A model generated the notes under the pieces. The model was not told the DNA's origin and did not search any database. It saw only the letters and a program-made list of their open reading frames with translations. DNA of 64,000 nucleotides from Sitta carolinensis (lineage: Eukaryota; Chordata; Aves; Passeriformes; Sittidae): NCBI GenBank assembly GCA_032173965.1, contig CM063284.1:136127625-136191624 (forward strand), written 5' to 3'. Within the stretch, counting starts at the first letter, position 1. Each line of letters begins with the position of its first letter. Of this stretch, positions 23,278 through 35,350 are shown piece after piece. The translations under genes were made by a program, and so were the position numbers.

Positions 23278-26200
23278 GTATCAATCATGTTTCATGATGC
23301 TAAGTTCCTCTTGAAAAAAATGAATCAGAAAATTCTGCTTTCAGTAAACTTAGCAAGGTCCATAAATAAATCTCAAAGCAAAAAGTTTCACTGCAGATGC
23401 TCTTGCTGTAATAAAAAATACACATTTCAACTTGGGACTGAAAAGCAATGTGAGAATTGCTTTTCTAGGACATTCTGAATGAAAAAAACCCTGAACCCCA
23501 AGTAATTATTTGTGGGCATTTCTGCCATAAGATCGAGGTAGGTATTGTTGATAACACATCTGAACACAAATGCTGTGTGTAGAGGTCCAGAGAAGGTGAC
23601 TTTAGCCTAAAGTAGTGGCAGTGCACCCCCACCACCCCAGGCTGCACCCTGATCTGAGATACACTCCTTAGGCCTTGGCCTTGATGAACTGCATTTTGAT
23701 TAAACCCCTATGGTGTGTTACAATAAGGCTGATAAAAATCTAATACAAAAACCAGTTTTCAGATGCTGCTCAAACTGACCACATTTTGTTGGTATTGTTT
23801 ATCAGACTTGAAAATGAGCAGTGGATTATTGCAATCTCTTTGAGCACAGTTTATGACAAATGGTTAGGGAGACTTAAAGTGTCAAAAATCAGACTCTTAG
23901 AGTGTTTAGATTGGTTTCATTAAGCGTATTAGAAAGCCTTTTCCATGGCAGGGCAGTGGGAGAAATTACTTCCTAAATTACTTTTTTAATGAAATATTCT
24001 CATGAAAGCTATTAATTTTGAACAATAAAGTTCCTGGTATTTCTGCAAATATTAGATTAACTCTGAAAAGCTTATTTATAAGCAGAAGTTCTTCTAATGT
24101 TTTATTTGTTTGGTACATACTATACAAACGATTAAGGAGAAAATGTTTTCTCTTGCCTTGAATGGCTGTATATGAGTCTGAATTGTAAATGGGAAAATTG
24201 TAAATCCAAATGCTTTTTAATGTCTGCTATAAAATCATCTCGGGGATTAACTAATAAGAGAAACAAGCAATCAATAGCGTTCAACTGGAATTCACTAATC
24301 TATTCCAATAGTTGAGCTTGCAGGAAACTTAATTGATTTTTTGAGATTGCTGTGTTTAAAACCCATTGAAAATTAAACTCCAAACAGGGTCTTTCCCTTT
24401 CCCCTGTCCCCTCCAGAGATAAATGGGAAAATGGCAGAGATTATGGGTAGAGACAACAATTTGCTAGAAAAACAGCAAAAAAACCCAATTGGTAACAGTA
24501 ACAATGCTAATAACAATAGTGTATAAAAGAGGGTGGGTACATGCAAAAACTGATTACAGAAGACAGACCTGGCATTACATTCCTTGTCAAAAACCCCTTA
24601 GTCATGCCATTGTAAAGGTTGTAGACATAGCCAGCCTGTGGAAAACATCCCACATTTTGTGCAGTTTTGCTAAGAAAGCACAATATATGGTAGGTTAAAC
24701 AAAGCACAAAAATTTTAAAAGGCAAATAAAATCCAGCTGTCGGTACTTGTGTTACTGAATTTGAAAAATTCTTAAAAGACTCATATGGAAATATGCCAGT
24801 TTTTGATGACACTTCCTTCAGCATCCCATACATGGAGTACAACCTAAGCAACACACATTTGCCACAGCTTAGGACGTTGACACTCTTGTCATTCACCTCT
24901 GTGTGACCAATCCAAGCTTCTCACCCTCACTTTTCAACTTTTTGATTTCTCTTTGAGTTTTCTGGTCAATATTTTGATTATCTGAATCCCCAGCATCTAT
25001 TTTCTCTCAAGGCTTCTAAAATTCTTGTGCTTGATTAACCTCATATGTGCCTGAGGTTGATTTATATCAATTGCTGGTACCCTTAGTGCAGTAGAAGGAA
25101 GGTTCGGCACTTCACTTTTGCACCAGTGACTCCAAAGGGAAGTTTAAAAGCTCAAATCAGTGATGGAAAGACATCTGATAAGATCTATAAGGAATAAGTA
25201 GGTAATTTTATCTCTATTTTAGGATGCTATAGTTCATATTTCATCAGGAAAATATACAATGATGCCTCAGTAAAAACATACAAGGTTCTCTTGTCTGCTG
25301 TCAGTGATGGTGACTTATTGCAAACTAAGAAGCTTATTCCAGATAATTGAAGCCAGTAAAATGATTTCCAGAGTCACTGAAGTAGAATGGCTACAGAGCT
25401 CGCTTTTGAGTAATTTTACTTCAAATACAAGCCCATGATTTTTAGATTCTGTTAGCTTTAAATCTATGGTAAAGTCCTTACATTTAAAATAACCCAGATT
25501 AAAAACAACCTGATAAGACACGAAACAAGAAAAATAACTTTTGAAACAGTTGGAATAAATTAGTTTTGACTCAAAAATTCTGTGACATTGGTCTGTGGAC
25601 CTGGGAATCATTCATTGCTGGCTGATCTGGAGTTGTCCTGTCCAGCCTAGGCCAGCTGCCTCATCAAGCTATCTGAGTCTCCAGGGGCAGGGGACGAAGG
25701 AAGGTTTCCAACATATGTTCTTTTAAATAAATATATTTCCACAGAACTTTATGCTTTATAAAAATCAAAAACTTTCTAGCAGAAAACCTTTCCACTGTAA
25801 AATATCCAGCCAGCCCTTTTTAGAGATGGCAGGTGTTGTCTGGAAAAAACCAAGAATGGTATCTCTAGAGTATGTTTGAGATCTTTACTCAGGTGATAGT
25901 ATTCCAGGGTTCTGCCTGCTCAAGTGTTGGGGAAAAATCAATGCAAGAGTACTCCCAAGTGAGTATTAACGGCTCAGCACAGGACATAAAATTCAGTCTC
26001 TTTGATAAGAACTTTACTGTATTTGGATGATAATGTTCTTTGTATGGATAAATGACAGACTGTGTAGACACAATTTTAGAGTAATAAAAAGGACATTGTA
26101 TCTGTCTGTCTTCTGGAAAGTGGCTGCAGATGTGCCTGTGACTGGACGTAAGCGAGGTTAATCAGTTGAACCACTGACATCTGTTAATAGGAAAAGTACA

Positions 26201-27545
26201 ACTAGGGCATGGAAAACAAGCTGGAGTATAAAATCTAAAGTGCTTGCAAAGGGTCATAATTCATCGTCAAATCAGAAGCAAACAAAGATGTTCATACAGA
26301 TTTGAACACGCAAAGAAAGAATAAAACAGAAGCAGACATGATGCATGCTAGAGGCACGAGCAGCTCAGTGCAAATAGGCACATTCCCTGCTTGTAGCGTT
26401 TCGTCTTGTATCTCCGTTTTCCCTTAATGGAGACATCGAAAACTAGAGGGTTACATTGTACTATTGACAGAATCATCCATTTCATTTCTTCAATTCCTTT
26501 ATTTTTAATGTAAATAGATCAGATACCCTTTCAGCATCTTCTGTGACAAGTGTCCTAAAAATCAAATGAGGAAGCTGTTGCCTGCAGTCTGTCCAAAGAA
26601 AGCATTCACAAAACTGAAAAATGTGACCTTTTGCTGGTGTATATAAGATCTCTGCAAGATCTGTGCAAAAATGGCACAAATGGTGATGGGCGATGTCTCA
26701 CCATACATAGCAGAATGATTTTTCTGCTGAGCTGATATGGCAAACTTGAGAAAGTTGTGCTTCTTTATAGATGTTACCCAAACCATAATGCATCCTGTTA
26801 AGTCATCTGTGCATACTGTGGAGACCTTTATTTGTATATATGAGAACAATTAGTCCCCTGTAATCCCAGTTCAAGTGTCCAGACCCCTGAGGCCTTTGAA
26901 TACAATGAAAGCTGTAGGCCTTTGCAAGCAGCCACACAGAAGTGAGATTTTAGTCTTATCTTTCCTGCCAGTTGTCTGTGAAACTGATACAAGGTTCTTA
27001 AAGAGAGGATTTGGGGCTGCAGGTTTGCAGCCTGAAACTATACTTGTCAATAATTGCAATAATTCTGATTTCAAAGACAGGCTCATTAAGCAAATGACAC
27101 AGAGTGACAGGTATCTGACAGCATATCTGACATCAGACCTCTTGGAAAGTACCCGTGTCTTCACGTTTAGCCTCAGACATTGAGCTTAAAGGTTTGGGAC
27201 CAGAGGCACACACCACACATAAAAGTAGCTCTGCCTGAGTCCAGGAGTGCATCATCCAGGACCTGGCACAGTGGTTGTATTAGTCCCTAAAACATACCAG
27301 TGTTAAATATCCTTTCTCAACCTAGAAGAAAGCTGTGAAGCTTGGTGCGCTAAAAAGTTTATGAGGTTGTCTTAAATCCCTCCAGAAGCTATAAAGAAAT
27401 TGAGGGAAATATTTTTGAGCAGTCACAATTTCACTCCTAATTCTTTGGAAAAATAACCAGGCAATTGTTGGTAAAGAATTGAGTCATACAAGGAAATTTC
27501 TTCTGCATTTGTAATCTCTCTGTGAGTATAAATCAGTTTCTTTTT

Positions 27546-27577
27546 GCAAGACAGATGGACAGCAAGACAGATGGATA
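27546..27577 (+). repeat. 16-bp tandem duplication
   Basis: gcaagacagatggaca at 27546-27561 is followed directly by a copy with one change at 27562-27577. Confidence 0.85.
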
Positions 27578-27827
27578 TGGTGCTTCACATAGTTATGCTC
27601 TTATAATTATCTTCATATATAAATATCCAGTAGCATAAAAGAAATGGTAAAATTATTATCACTAATTGAGAATTTGATATAGACCAGTATGTATACAAAT
27701 GCACACAAGTGCACAAATGTATACACACAACAGAGTAGATATGTAGAAATACAAGAAAAAATTTCAGATTAGATTTTTTCAGGTAGTAATTTCTGTTGTT
27801 AACCAGAAATCCTTTGGCAAAGAATTA

Positions 27828-27999
27828 CTAGACCAGAGAAGCTGTGGATGCCCCCTCCCTGGCAGTGTTTGAGGCCAGGCTGGATGGGACTTTGAGAAAC
27901 CTGGTCTTGAAAAAGAAGTCCCTACCCATGGTGGGGGGATGGAACTTAATGATCTCTAAGATCCCTTTCAACCCTAGCTATTTTATGATGCTATGAACC
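27828..27999 (+). mobile_element. CR1 LINE 3'-end fragment
   Basis: The + strand matches the C-terminal ORF2 and 3' end pattern of CR1: agaagctgtggatgccccct, then ccaggctggatgggactttg, and finally tccctttcaaccctagc with a tatgatgctatga terminus. Only about 170 bp are present, a severe 5' truncation typical of CR1. It is the same orientation as the larger CR1 at 18-21 kb. Confidence 0.85.
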
Positions 28000-30454
28000 C
28001 AACGTTAATAAATGCTTGATGAAGAAATAATGTATTCTTCTCAGCAGCAGGATATGCAAATTTATTAAATTGTGAGCTTCTTCAGAAGTTAATTTGAGAT
28101 GCAAGTTATTGAAAGCTGATTTTGTTGCAATAGGTAATAATTCTCAAAATTTAATGGGCAATTAAAACATATTAATTTACATTTTGAAGGCACAGAAATA
28201 TTTTTTTCCCTCTGAATAAGGTTTGTAAATATGTTTTTAAAAATAAATTTTCTAAATGAAGCAACCAAATGAATATTCAAAGGAGTGCATACTAACTAAT
28301 AAATATTATTCAACAAATAATTGAAACAGCTGTAAGTGTGAAGGACTTATGTTTATGATGTAAGTTAACTTTTATTTTTAAGCTTATTTAAAGATCAAAG
28401 ATTACAAGATAAAGATGTGAAAGTTAGTGAAACGTGCACATTTGACTTGCACCTGAACTTTCATGCATGTGAAATAATAAGTAGGAGCTTTGATTCATAT
28501 TGACAGAGACATTTGAGAGAGAGATGAAACTTTGAGCGTAGTTGATCCCTTGTCTCTGACTTAGGTCAGCTGCAGAAAGGCATGGCCTAGAGATGCCAGG
28601 CAGTTTAATCTGTTTCAGTAAAGGATGTCCCTCTCGGATACGGCATGGAGGCTGTTGGGATGTTGCCTAAAGCAGGAGCTCAGGGACCATTTCAGCAATC
28701 AATTCCTTCAGCACACACCCTTTACTGGTGCTGCTTCTGCCCAGAGCCTGCTGTGGCGTGGGACTAGTGGCTTCTCTAAAACAAAATACTCAGATTGCAG
28801 AACCTTACTGCTGCATATCTCAGGACACAGAACTGCAGGTGACCCAGGGTAGCCACCTGGACATTTGCCTTCTACTTAATTGTAACCTCTACAAGGGCTT
28901 CCAGAGCTAACTCAGAGACTTGGTGCTTTCCTTTCTGTGCTTCAGTGGTCACCTACACATTCATGCTTCACCTGAATTCCCATTGTTTAATCATAAATTC
29001 CCAGGTTCATTCAATGCCTTTCCATACTTAGGGAGTCCTCTGGTATTCTGTCACTGTGAAAGCAGTGTTCCAGTTTAATCAAATTACAAATCAAAGCAGT
29101 GTTCCAGTTTAATCAAATTACAAATCAATTTTCCAATAAGTTTAGGAGCATGAACCTGAAGAAGAGAAAATGCCTGTTCATGGTGAAACAGCTAGGATTA
29201 CAGTAGCCCTAAGCTTCATTGCAATTTGTAATCTCTGATATAAATTCTAGAGGCATTCATCATTCACTGAGTCAATAAAGAAAATCTTGTGATTTAAGAA
29301 TTGCCTGCCCCCTTACTGTCACACAAACAAATAGATGGATATAATCCTATTACAGGATTACTCCTATATGGTTCCAGTGTGCTTCTCTGGACTCCTCAAT
29401 CACAAAATTAGGTTTGTCTCTTTAACAACAAATTAGGTATTGTTGCATGCAAGATCATTCCCTTATTTCTTAAGGAAAAAGGAGACAGCAAAGGGGTGAG
29501 GGGTTTTTTAATTTTATGTTTATCAACATTTGTTATCATTCAAATAATCATTAGGGACATACATTGGTTTATGACTATAGCTGGTACTTCATAAGCAAAA
29601 TCCTTCAGAGCTGTCGTCATCTAAAGAATCCTTTGGTCAGAACTCCAAACCCTGCTTTGATATAAAGAGTCTGGCCCTGTTGCAGAAAATTTGTCTGCTA
29701 ATAACATTTCTGTTACTCTTTTAGCAAAATGCTGAAGGTCAAAAGCAGCATAAAATAGAAAGCATTTTGTAAAAAGCATGGAAGCTTTAATAATAAATTG
29801 CTAGAAGTGACCTGCTCTGGTATGAGGTTGTGAAGCACTGAAATACCAGTTCTGAAAGAAGCACCTTCTCAACATTCTCCTTTTGGAGTCTAATCTAAAA
29901 TATCACAAATCAGCACTTTTCTGACCTGAATTTCCATTTTCAGCAGCAGAAAGTTTCAGAAACAGGATGTTTCAGAACATTACTATTTGAGATAACATAC
30001 ATACCACAGACTGAAAAGAATTTAATTGCTGGCTTTTAATAATATTTGATTACTTTTCAGTTATTAGATATGATATGGCACACCAATACACAATTTATTT
30101 TTTGACATCGGAGAGATGAAACATGGGGGAATAAAGGGATTATTATGTCTTCAGAACATGTAAAGCTGGCTTTAAGCTTCAGTGGAGTAATCTAATGGGA
30201 AAGCGCAGCTGGTTTTCCCTTAAAACAGCTATGTAAAGTAACAGGTAGGATGCAATATGTACAGAATCTTTAGGATTCTTAAAGTTCTGCTGGAAAAAAT
30301 ATTGAATGAGAAGTCCACTTTATATTCTGGAGACTTCTTTTGATGGGACACACATTCACAAGTCTCAGCTAACATTGGTGTTTCAGGCTCTTGTATGCAG
30401 ATGTCTGTAACTTTATTTCCTCAAGAAAGCAGTTAGTAGTTTGGGGAACTCTTT
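28000..30454. other. Unique AT-rich sequence, no gene seen
   Basis: No recognisable coding or repeat family apart from the tandem duplication at 29059-29126. Two overlapping short frames at 28625-28910 lie in slightly GC-richer DNA but show no domain. Confidence 0.5.
29059..29126 (+). repeat. Perfect 34-bp tandem duplication
   Basis: Two identical 34-bp units beginning aaagcagtgttccagttt lie end to end (29059-29092 and 29093-29126). The absence of any difference suggests a very recent event, an allele length polymorphism, or an assembly duplication. Confidence 0.95.
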
Positions 30455-30621
30455 GGAGAGAAGGAAGAGGAAGGGGAGGGGAAGGGAGGGAGGGGAGAAA
30501 GAGGAGAAGAGAAGAGAAGAGAAGAGAAAGAGAAGAGAAGAGAAGAGAAGAGAAGAGAAGAGAAGAGAAAGAGAAGAGAAGAGAAGAGAAGAGAAGAGAA
30601 GAGAAGAGAAGAGAGAGAAGA
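30455..30621 (+). repeat. 167-nt polypurine tract with (GAGAA)n
   Basis: Every base from 30455 to 30621 is A or G on the + strand. The left third is a mixed GGA/GGGA run. The right two thirds are nearly pure GAGAA pentamers, with a few six-base steps. Such tracts can form triplex (H-DNA) and are often length-variable. The Arg/Glu/Lys-rich and Ser/Leu-rich frames across it are products of the repeat, not genes. Confidence 0.95.
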
Positions 30622-30865
30622 TAGAAGAGCCTTGCTACCTGATTTTCTTCAGTCAAAATTACAAGCAAAATGAAGAAGACAAATAGGGTACAGAAAAAAA
30701 AATCTGCAACTTTTTCCTGCAGTCTTTACAGTCTATACAGTCTATATATTTTAATTACTTTACTATAATCATGAAGAGTCATTATTACTGGATTACAGTT
30801 GCCATGTCTTGCAGCCCTCTCCAGTCCAGTAATATATTCTTTTTGGAAAAAAACAACTAATCAAT

Positions 30866-30866
<1 letters not shown>

Positions 30867-30901
<35 letters not shown>

Positions 30902-30918
30902 AAAAAAAAAAAAAAAAA
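30867..30918 (+). repeat. Long poly(A) tract, interrupted by CC
   Basis: Thirty-three A residues (30867-30899) are followed by CC and seventeen more A. CR1 in birds does not end in poly(A), and I see no processed-gene sequence upstream, so this is recorded as a simple repeat. Assembly or sequencing length may be unreliable here. Confidence 0.9.
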
Positions 30919-31639
30919 CAAACCATAACTGGATCTATATTTTGGTTTATATGCTTCTCAGGAGAGATGCAAATCTGAGTCTGGTTGGAAGGGGGTTTTT
31001 CCCTCATGAGTGCTTATAAATTACAAAGTATCTTTTCATGTAAAGCCAGGACAACCTTTTTCTAGAATTTTTTAAGGAATAGAAACCCCTTGGTCTTTAG
31101 ACCATCTTTAGAGGAATAAAACTCTCCCTAAACTTCAGTCTTCTCTCACTTTGAAAGTCTGAGTTTGCCTAATTTGGTAAGCCAGCTAGGGAAGGATGAT
31201 TCAGAAACCCATTTTAGGCACTTTGATCCAGCGAATGCAGAGGACTGGACAACTAAAATGAAGTGCAGGGACCCCAGAGTCTGTGAGGGAGAGGACATGG
31301 GCATCTTCTGCAGTTCTCATTGCTGTGGATCAAGACAGAGCATACTCATGGCCCAAGGCCTCTCTCTAGACTGAGGGGTGTGGGGGAAGGGAATGTAAAG
31401 TCACCATTTGGGAATAGGCATGTGACTGTGTCTTATCCGTGCACAAGTGTTGCACACTGTCTGTTTAACCTGGAATGACAACCACTAAAGAGGAACAGAC
31501 ATTAGCAAGTGTCTGGAGAACACCTGGGCCCACAGCACATCCTTCCCTGCTCCATCTCTGCTGCAGGACATCTCCATTCCAGCCCCTGGGCTCTTTCTCA
31601 GCCTTTCAAAACAGAACTGACAAACACTGACAGAAAAAG

Positions 31640-31720
31640 AAAAACAAAACAAAACAAAACAAAAAACAAACAAACAACACACCCCCCAAAAAAACAAAAA
31701 CCCCCCAAAAACCAAACAAA
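31640..31720 (+). repeat. A/C-only tract with (CAAAA)n
   Basis: Eighty-one bases contain only A and C on the + strand: CAAAA and CAAA repeats on the left, then two CCCCCC runs separated by A-rich spacers. It is a low-complexity region; the short open frames over it are artefacts of composition. Confidence 0.9.
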
Positions 31721-34700
31721 TACAGATACTGTTTGATGTTGTCTATCTTTTCTCACAAAGTAGGAGCATTCTTATGAAGTTTAGAAGTTGGACTCCTCTC
31801 AGCTTCAAATGGATCTTCCTGTCCAAGGTAACAACTTCAACATCCAAACGAAGAAACTGGGGGATGTGGAGCAGGGTACTGTGCATATTTAGCCTTTTGG
31901 AAGTTGTTGGGAAGAAGCCTAGTTCTGGAGCTGGTGATACATATTTTCCCTCTGGAAAAGGAATGGAACTATCTAGAATTCCACTTTCTGCTATGCTTTT
32001 TTCTTTCATTTTCTGACCATTTCATGCAATTATATTAGTAGTCTCTGGGGCAAGGCCATGAAAAAAGGGTACTCCTCTGACACTGATTTTTAATAAGAAA
32101 TTTGTTTTGTTCATCTTAATTCCTTCAAGGTATCACTACAGGGCAGAGTTTTTGGTAACTCCAATAAAATATCCTCATACTTGGCTAAAACTCATCTTTC
32201 TGTTCTTTTAAAATGTACAAGGAAATCCTAAATATAATACCAGGAGCAAATCATTGTCTACATGGATAGTCAATACATTCATCTCTACTTTTTATAATAT
32301 CCTTGTTCCTATACTGGTTGATGATTTATTAACTATATCAGAGTTATTAAAAATTGAAAGGCTTTGATATTGCTTTTAGCTCATAGAAATTATACATCAT
32401 CTATTTCAGATCCTCAGCCATGCTACAAAATTGGTCCACCATAAGTCCCAGTATTAAATTAGAATGAGGTGTAAATACTAGCCCAGTGAACATTGCCAGG
32501 TGACCTTCTGAAATATTTAATACAGCTTGACTTAAAATTTATTGCTTTAAACCTGAAACCTGTGTAATTTCACCCAGGCAGAAGAGTCTTGAGATAAAAA
32601 CCTGATGACTTAGAAAAAGTAGCTTGATTTTGCACATAAATTTTGAGTGTGTCAGTTGCTTTTCCCGCAAGGGGCTGTGTGAAGCTTATTGTTTCCTCTT
32701 GTTATGCCCAAGTTAGGTGCCCTGAAGTTTCCTTTTGATCTGAGTGTTTCTAATAACTTTAGTGTAAGGACTGACTGGAAATGCCACATTTCTCCTTTAA
32801 ATATATCAGATTTTCATGAATTTTAAGGAGAAATTTCTCTGATTCCCCACCTTTACTTAGTTTCTCTTACTGATTTTTTGTCCCCTGCCTTCCAGTGAAC
32901 CCAAAACACTCTTGCAGCTTCAAGATGCCTTATAGTTCTAGGTGCTCCTATGGAAGGAGAGCTGTAACGAAACCTCCTCCAGCAACCTTTGGCATTCTTT
33001 TGATTACAGTAATGTGCATGAAGTTCTTTTATAAACAAAGCCCTTATATTGAATACAAAAATATAATGAAAATTATTTGCATTTTTTTTTTTTTTTTGCA
33101 ACACTTTTATGTGGACAGAGTGGTGTAAATATTCTATCAGGTAACTAAAGTTATATATCTATAAAATATGGATATCTATACAAAAGTATAGATACACATA
33201 CACAAAATTTTCTGGGGTTTCAAGAGATTTTTGTTAGCTCTCACTCTAATGTCTCCTTCCCTCTTCCCATGCTGCTGTCTGATTTCTGTCAGCACAGCTG
33301 CCAGGGCTGGCAGAGTGATCTGGCTGAAAAAGAGGGATTTTGCTTCGCTGGTTGTGATCTGACTGCCTGGGGACAGAAGCACCCTAGAGCAGCCCGTGTG
33401 ATGAGCAGAGAGCAGCTGGTTGGAAATGCTGACTGTGGGGGAACATCTGAAACCAGAAGCTGAGCCCTAATCACTGTTTCAGGATGATGTTTCCTTCCTG
33501 TGATTTATAGCCTGGAAAGATCCTGCTGATCTTAAACAAAGACTGGCATACATTTTAGTGGTTTTTTGATCACAGTTTTGCTACTGGAGTCTATTTTTAT
33601 GTACCTGAATACATTTTTTTTATTTGGCCCAGCTTAGCTTTAAGAAAATGTTTAAAGATGTCAGCACAGAGAAGAACAAATAACAAAGAAAGAATGGTTA
33701 AAGGCTTTTAGCTACTAAATATTTTAACAAGTATGATTTCACAAAAAAAAAAGTCATGTTTCCATTTTGGTAAAAAAATGCCTGAAAATAAAAGCCGGGT
33801 GGTGTGCTGAGAATGATATTCAAACTGAATTTTGCTTCTTTCATTATGATTGAAACACAAATATATCTATAGGTAAGCAAGTATAAAAAAATGTTATTTT
33901 AATCAGCAAGTGAAGTAATTTATATGAGAAGACACATGAATCACCAACTAGATAAATCTGGTGGACTCACTGTCATTCCCTCAAAGTATGATAAAGATTT
34001 TAAATATATATGCCTTATTGAATTAATATGAATAACCAGTTTTATCCTAACACACAGATAAAATATTTTAATATTCTATTAGATTTGCTAAGAAGATCAG
34101 AAAACGAGTTTGCCTATTGGACTGAAGCAGCTTCCATACACAACTATAATTTGAAATCAAACATTAATAAAGCTGAAGTTTTCAAGAATTTTGGGGGTCA
34201 TATGTTCATAAAGACTCCTCATCTGGGATCTTATGTTCATGCCATGTTCAATCCATCATAAGAAGGACTAGTTGCTTATAATGATTAATATGAGGGTCCA
34301 CAAAGTCCCCCGCTCCCTTGGGATTGATCTAAACACTCTTCTCTTTTACATATTCACACTGGTTTGAAAGCAGTTTCAGCCAGAGTGGAAAACTGCTGAA
34401 GTCAATGGACTGTCTTAATTGCCAGAATTTTCCCTCTCTGTTATTAATAATAACAGTAGCTGCATAAGTTTTCATGACTGTGAAGGACTCCCTTTCAAAG
34501 CACCTTTCAGAGCACACAGATGCAGCTGCAGCGAGCCCTTGCTGGGGCCGGGTCATCCTTGTCCAAGCAGAGGAAAGGGCTGCTCCCAGCACAAATCCAT
34601 CGTTGCAAGGACCCCCAGGAGCCCACAGACAGCCCAGCTCTGGCCCCTGCTGCTGAGGCAGTCTTTATCTTGAGCCATGCACTTGACCACTGCGTGTTCC

Positions 34701-35018
34701 TCAGCTTGTCAAGGCCTGGCATGCCTGGCTCCACTGCTTTGTCCCTGGTGTTCCCTGCGCGGGGCTCTGAACCTTCTGCCTGGCCGTGCTCTGCCTTGTG
34801 CCCATGCACCCCACCAGGCTGTTCTGTGCTCCCTCTTTCTGGTGGCCCTAAACTCATGTCCTTCTCATACTCCTGGTGTTCAGGACAAAGGATGGTTGTC
34901 AATGTCCTAATCATAACATGGAATATTTCCTATATTCAGTAAAATACATTTCTTCCAACTTTGGCCTGGTGCCTAAGTGAAGCTACTGAAGCTAAAAGCA
35001 AGCTAAAGTTTAGGAGAA
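31721..35018. other. Unique sequence with a GC-richer block, no gene seen
   Basis: Mostly AT-rich unique DNA. A T16 run lies at 33082-33097. The block at about 34500-34880 is clearly GC-richer than its surroundings and holds opposing frames of 135-140 codons. Neither shows a domain or codon pattern that persuades me, and frames open on both strands are expected in GC-rich DNA. It may be part of a retroelement next to the LTR-like element at 35.1 kb. Confidence 0.45.
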
Positions 35019-35350
35019 TGTATTGAGAGCAGTTATGGTGATGGCAAAGAAGCAGGAAGGGCCTTTCTATGTGTCCTGCAGAGGTGTTTTATTACAGCCA
35101 CGCACGCTGAGCATCCAGGGTGGAAAGGCGAGGCTTAAGGAGAGGGTCCAGGTTCAAGTAAGGGGAAGGTCGGGCAGAGTGGGTGTGAGGGGCCAATTGT
35201 CAGGGGACTGGGGGCAGTACAAAGGCAGGGTTAGGGTGTGGAGGCCAATGGGGAAATAGGGGGGGAGTAACTGAGAGACACAGTGGCAGAGAGGGGGCTA
35301 ACAGGGTCGACTGAGGGAACAGGACAGGGGTAACAGAACAGGATATCCTT
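35019..35350 (-). mobile_element. LTR-like element, minus orientation (partial)
   Basis: Read on the minus strand, a pyrimidine-rich U3-like stretch contains two ATTGG boxes (about 35192-35196 and 35246-35250). It leads to an AATAAA poly(A) signal at 35088-35093, followed by a short U5-like tail. The style resembles the element at 19149-19978, but I see no convincing sequence match, so they are probably different families. A clear TATA box is absent. The left end could be TG at 35019, and the right end is not resolved. Confidence is limited because a C-rich tract with ATTGG and AATAAA can also arise outside LTRs. Confidence 0.4.

Larger units (their letters stand above)
21861..27827. other. 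Unique sequence, no gene seen
   Basis: About 6 kb contain only short open frames. The longest is 129 codons at 24507-24896 on the minus strand and shows no domain. Two short tandem duplications are present, at 23244-23277 and 27546-27577. The stretches near 23960-24120 and 24220-24390 are repeat-free and of balanced AT-rich composition, but nothing in the sequence alone shows that they are constrained. Confidence 0.5.

Noticed and set aside
24507..24896. Minus-strand frame of 129 codons
   Set aside because: Mixed hydrophobic and polar residues without a domain, in AT-rich unique DNA; no support for expression.
29059..29126. CRISPR-like or satellite array
   Set aside because: There are only two directly adjacent units without spacers, and the genome is vertebrate.
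30369..30686. Arg/Glu/Lys-rich and Ser/Leu-rich frames
   Set aside because: They are translations of the GAGAA polypurine repeat on its two strands.
30867..30918. Poly(A) tail of a processed pseudogene
   Set aside because: No coding sequence or transcript-like 3' end is recognisable upstream, and no target-site duplication was found.
34419..34942. Overlapping 135-140 codon frames in GC-rich DNA
   Set aside because: Open on both strands at once, as expected from composition; no domain, and no splice-site pattern that convinced me.
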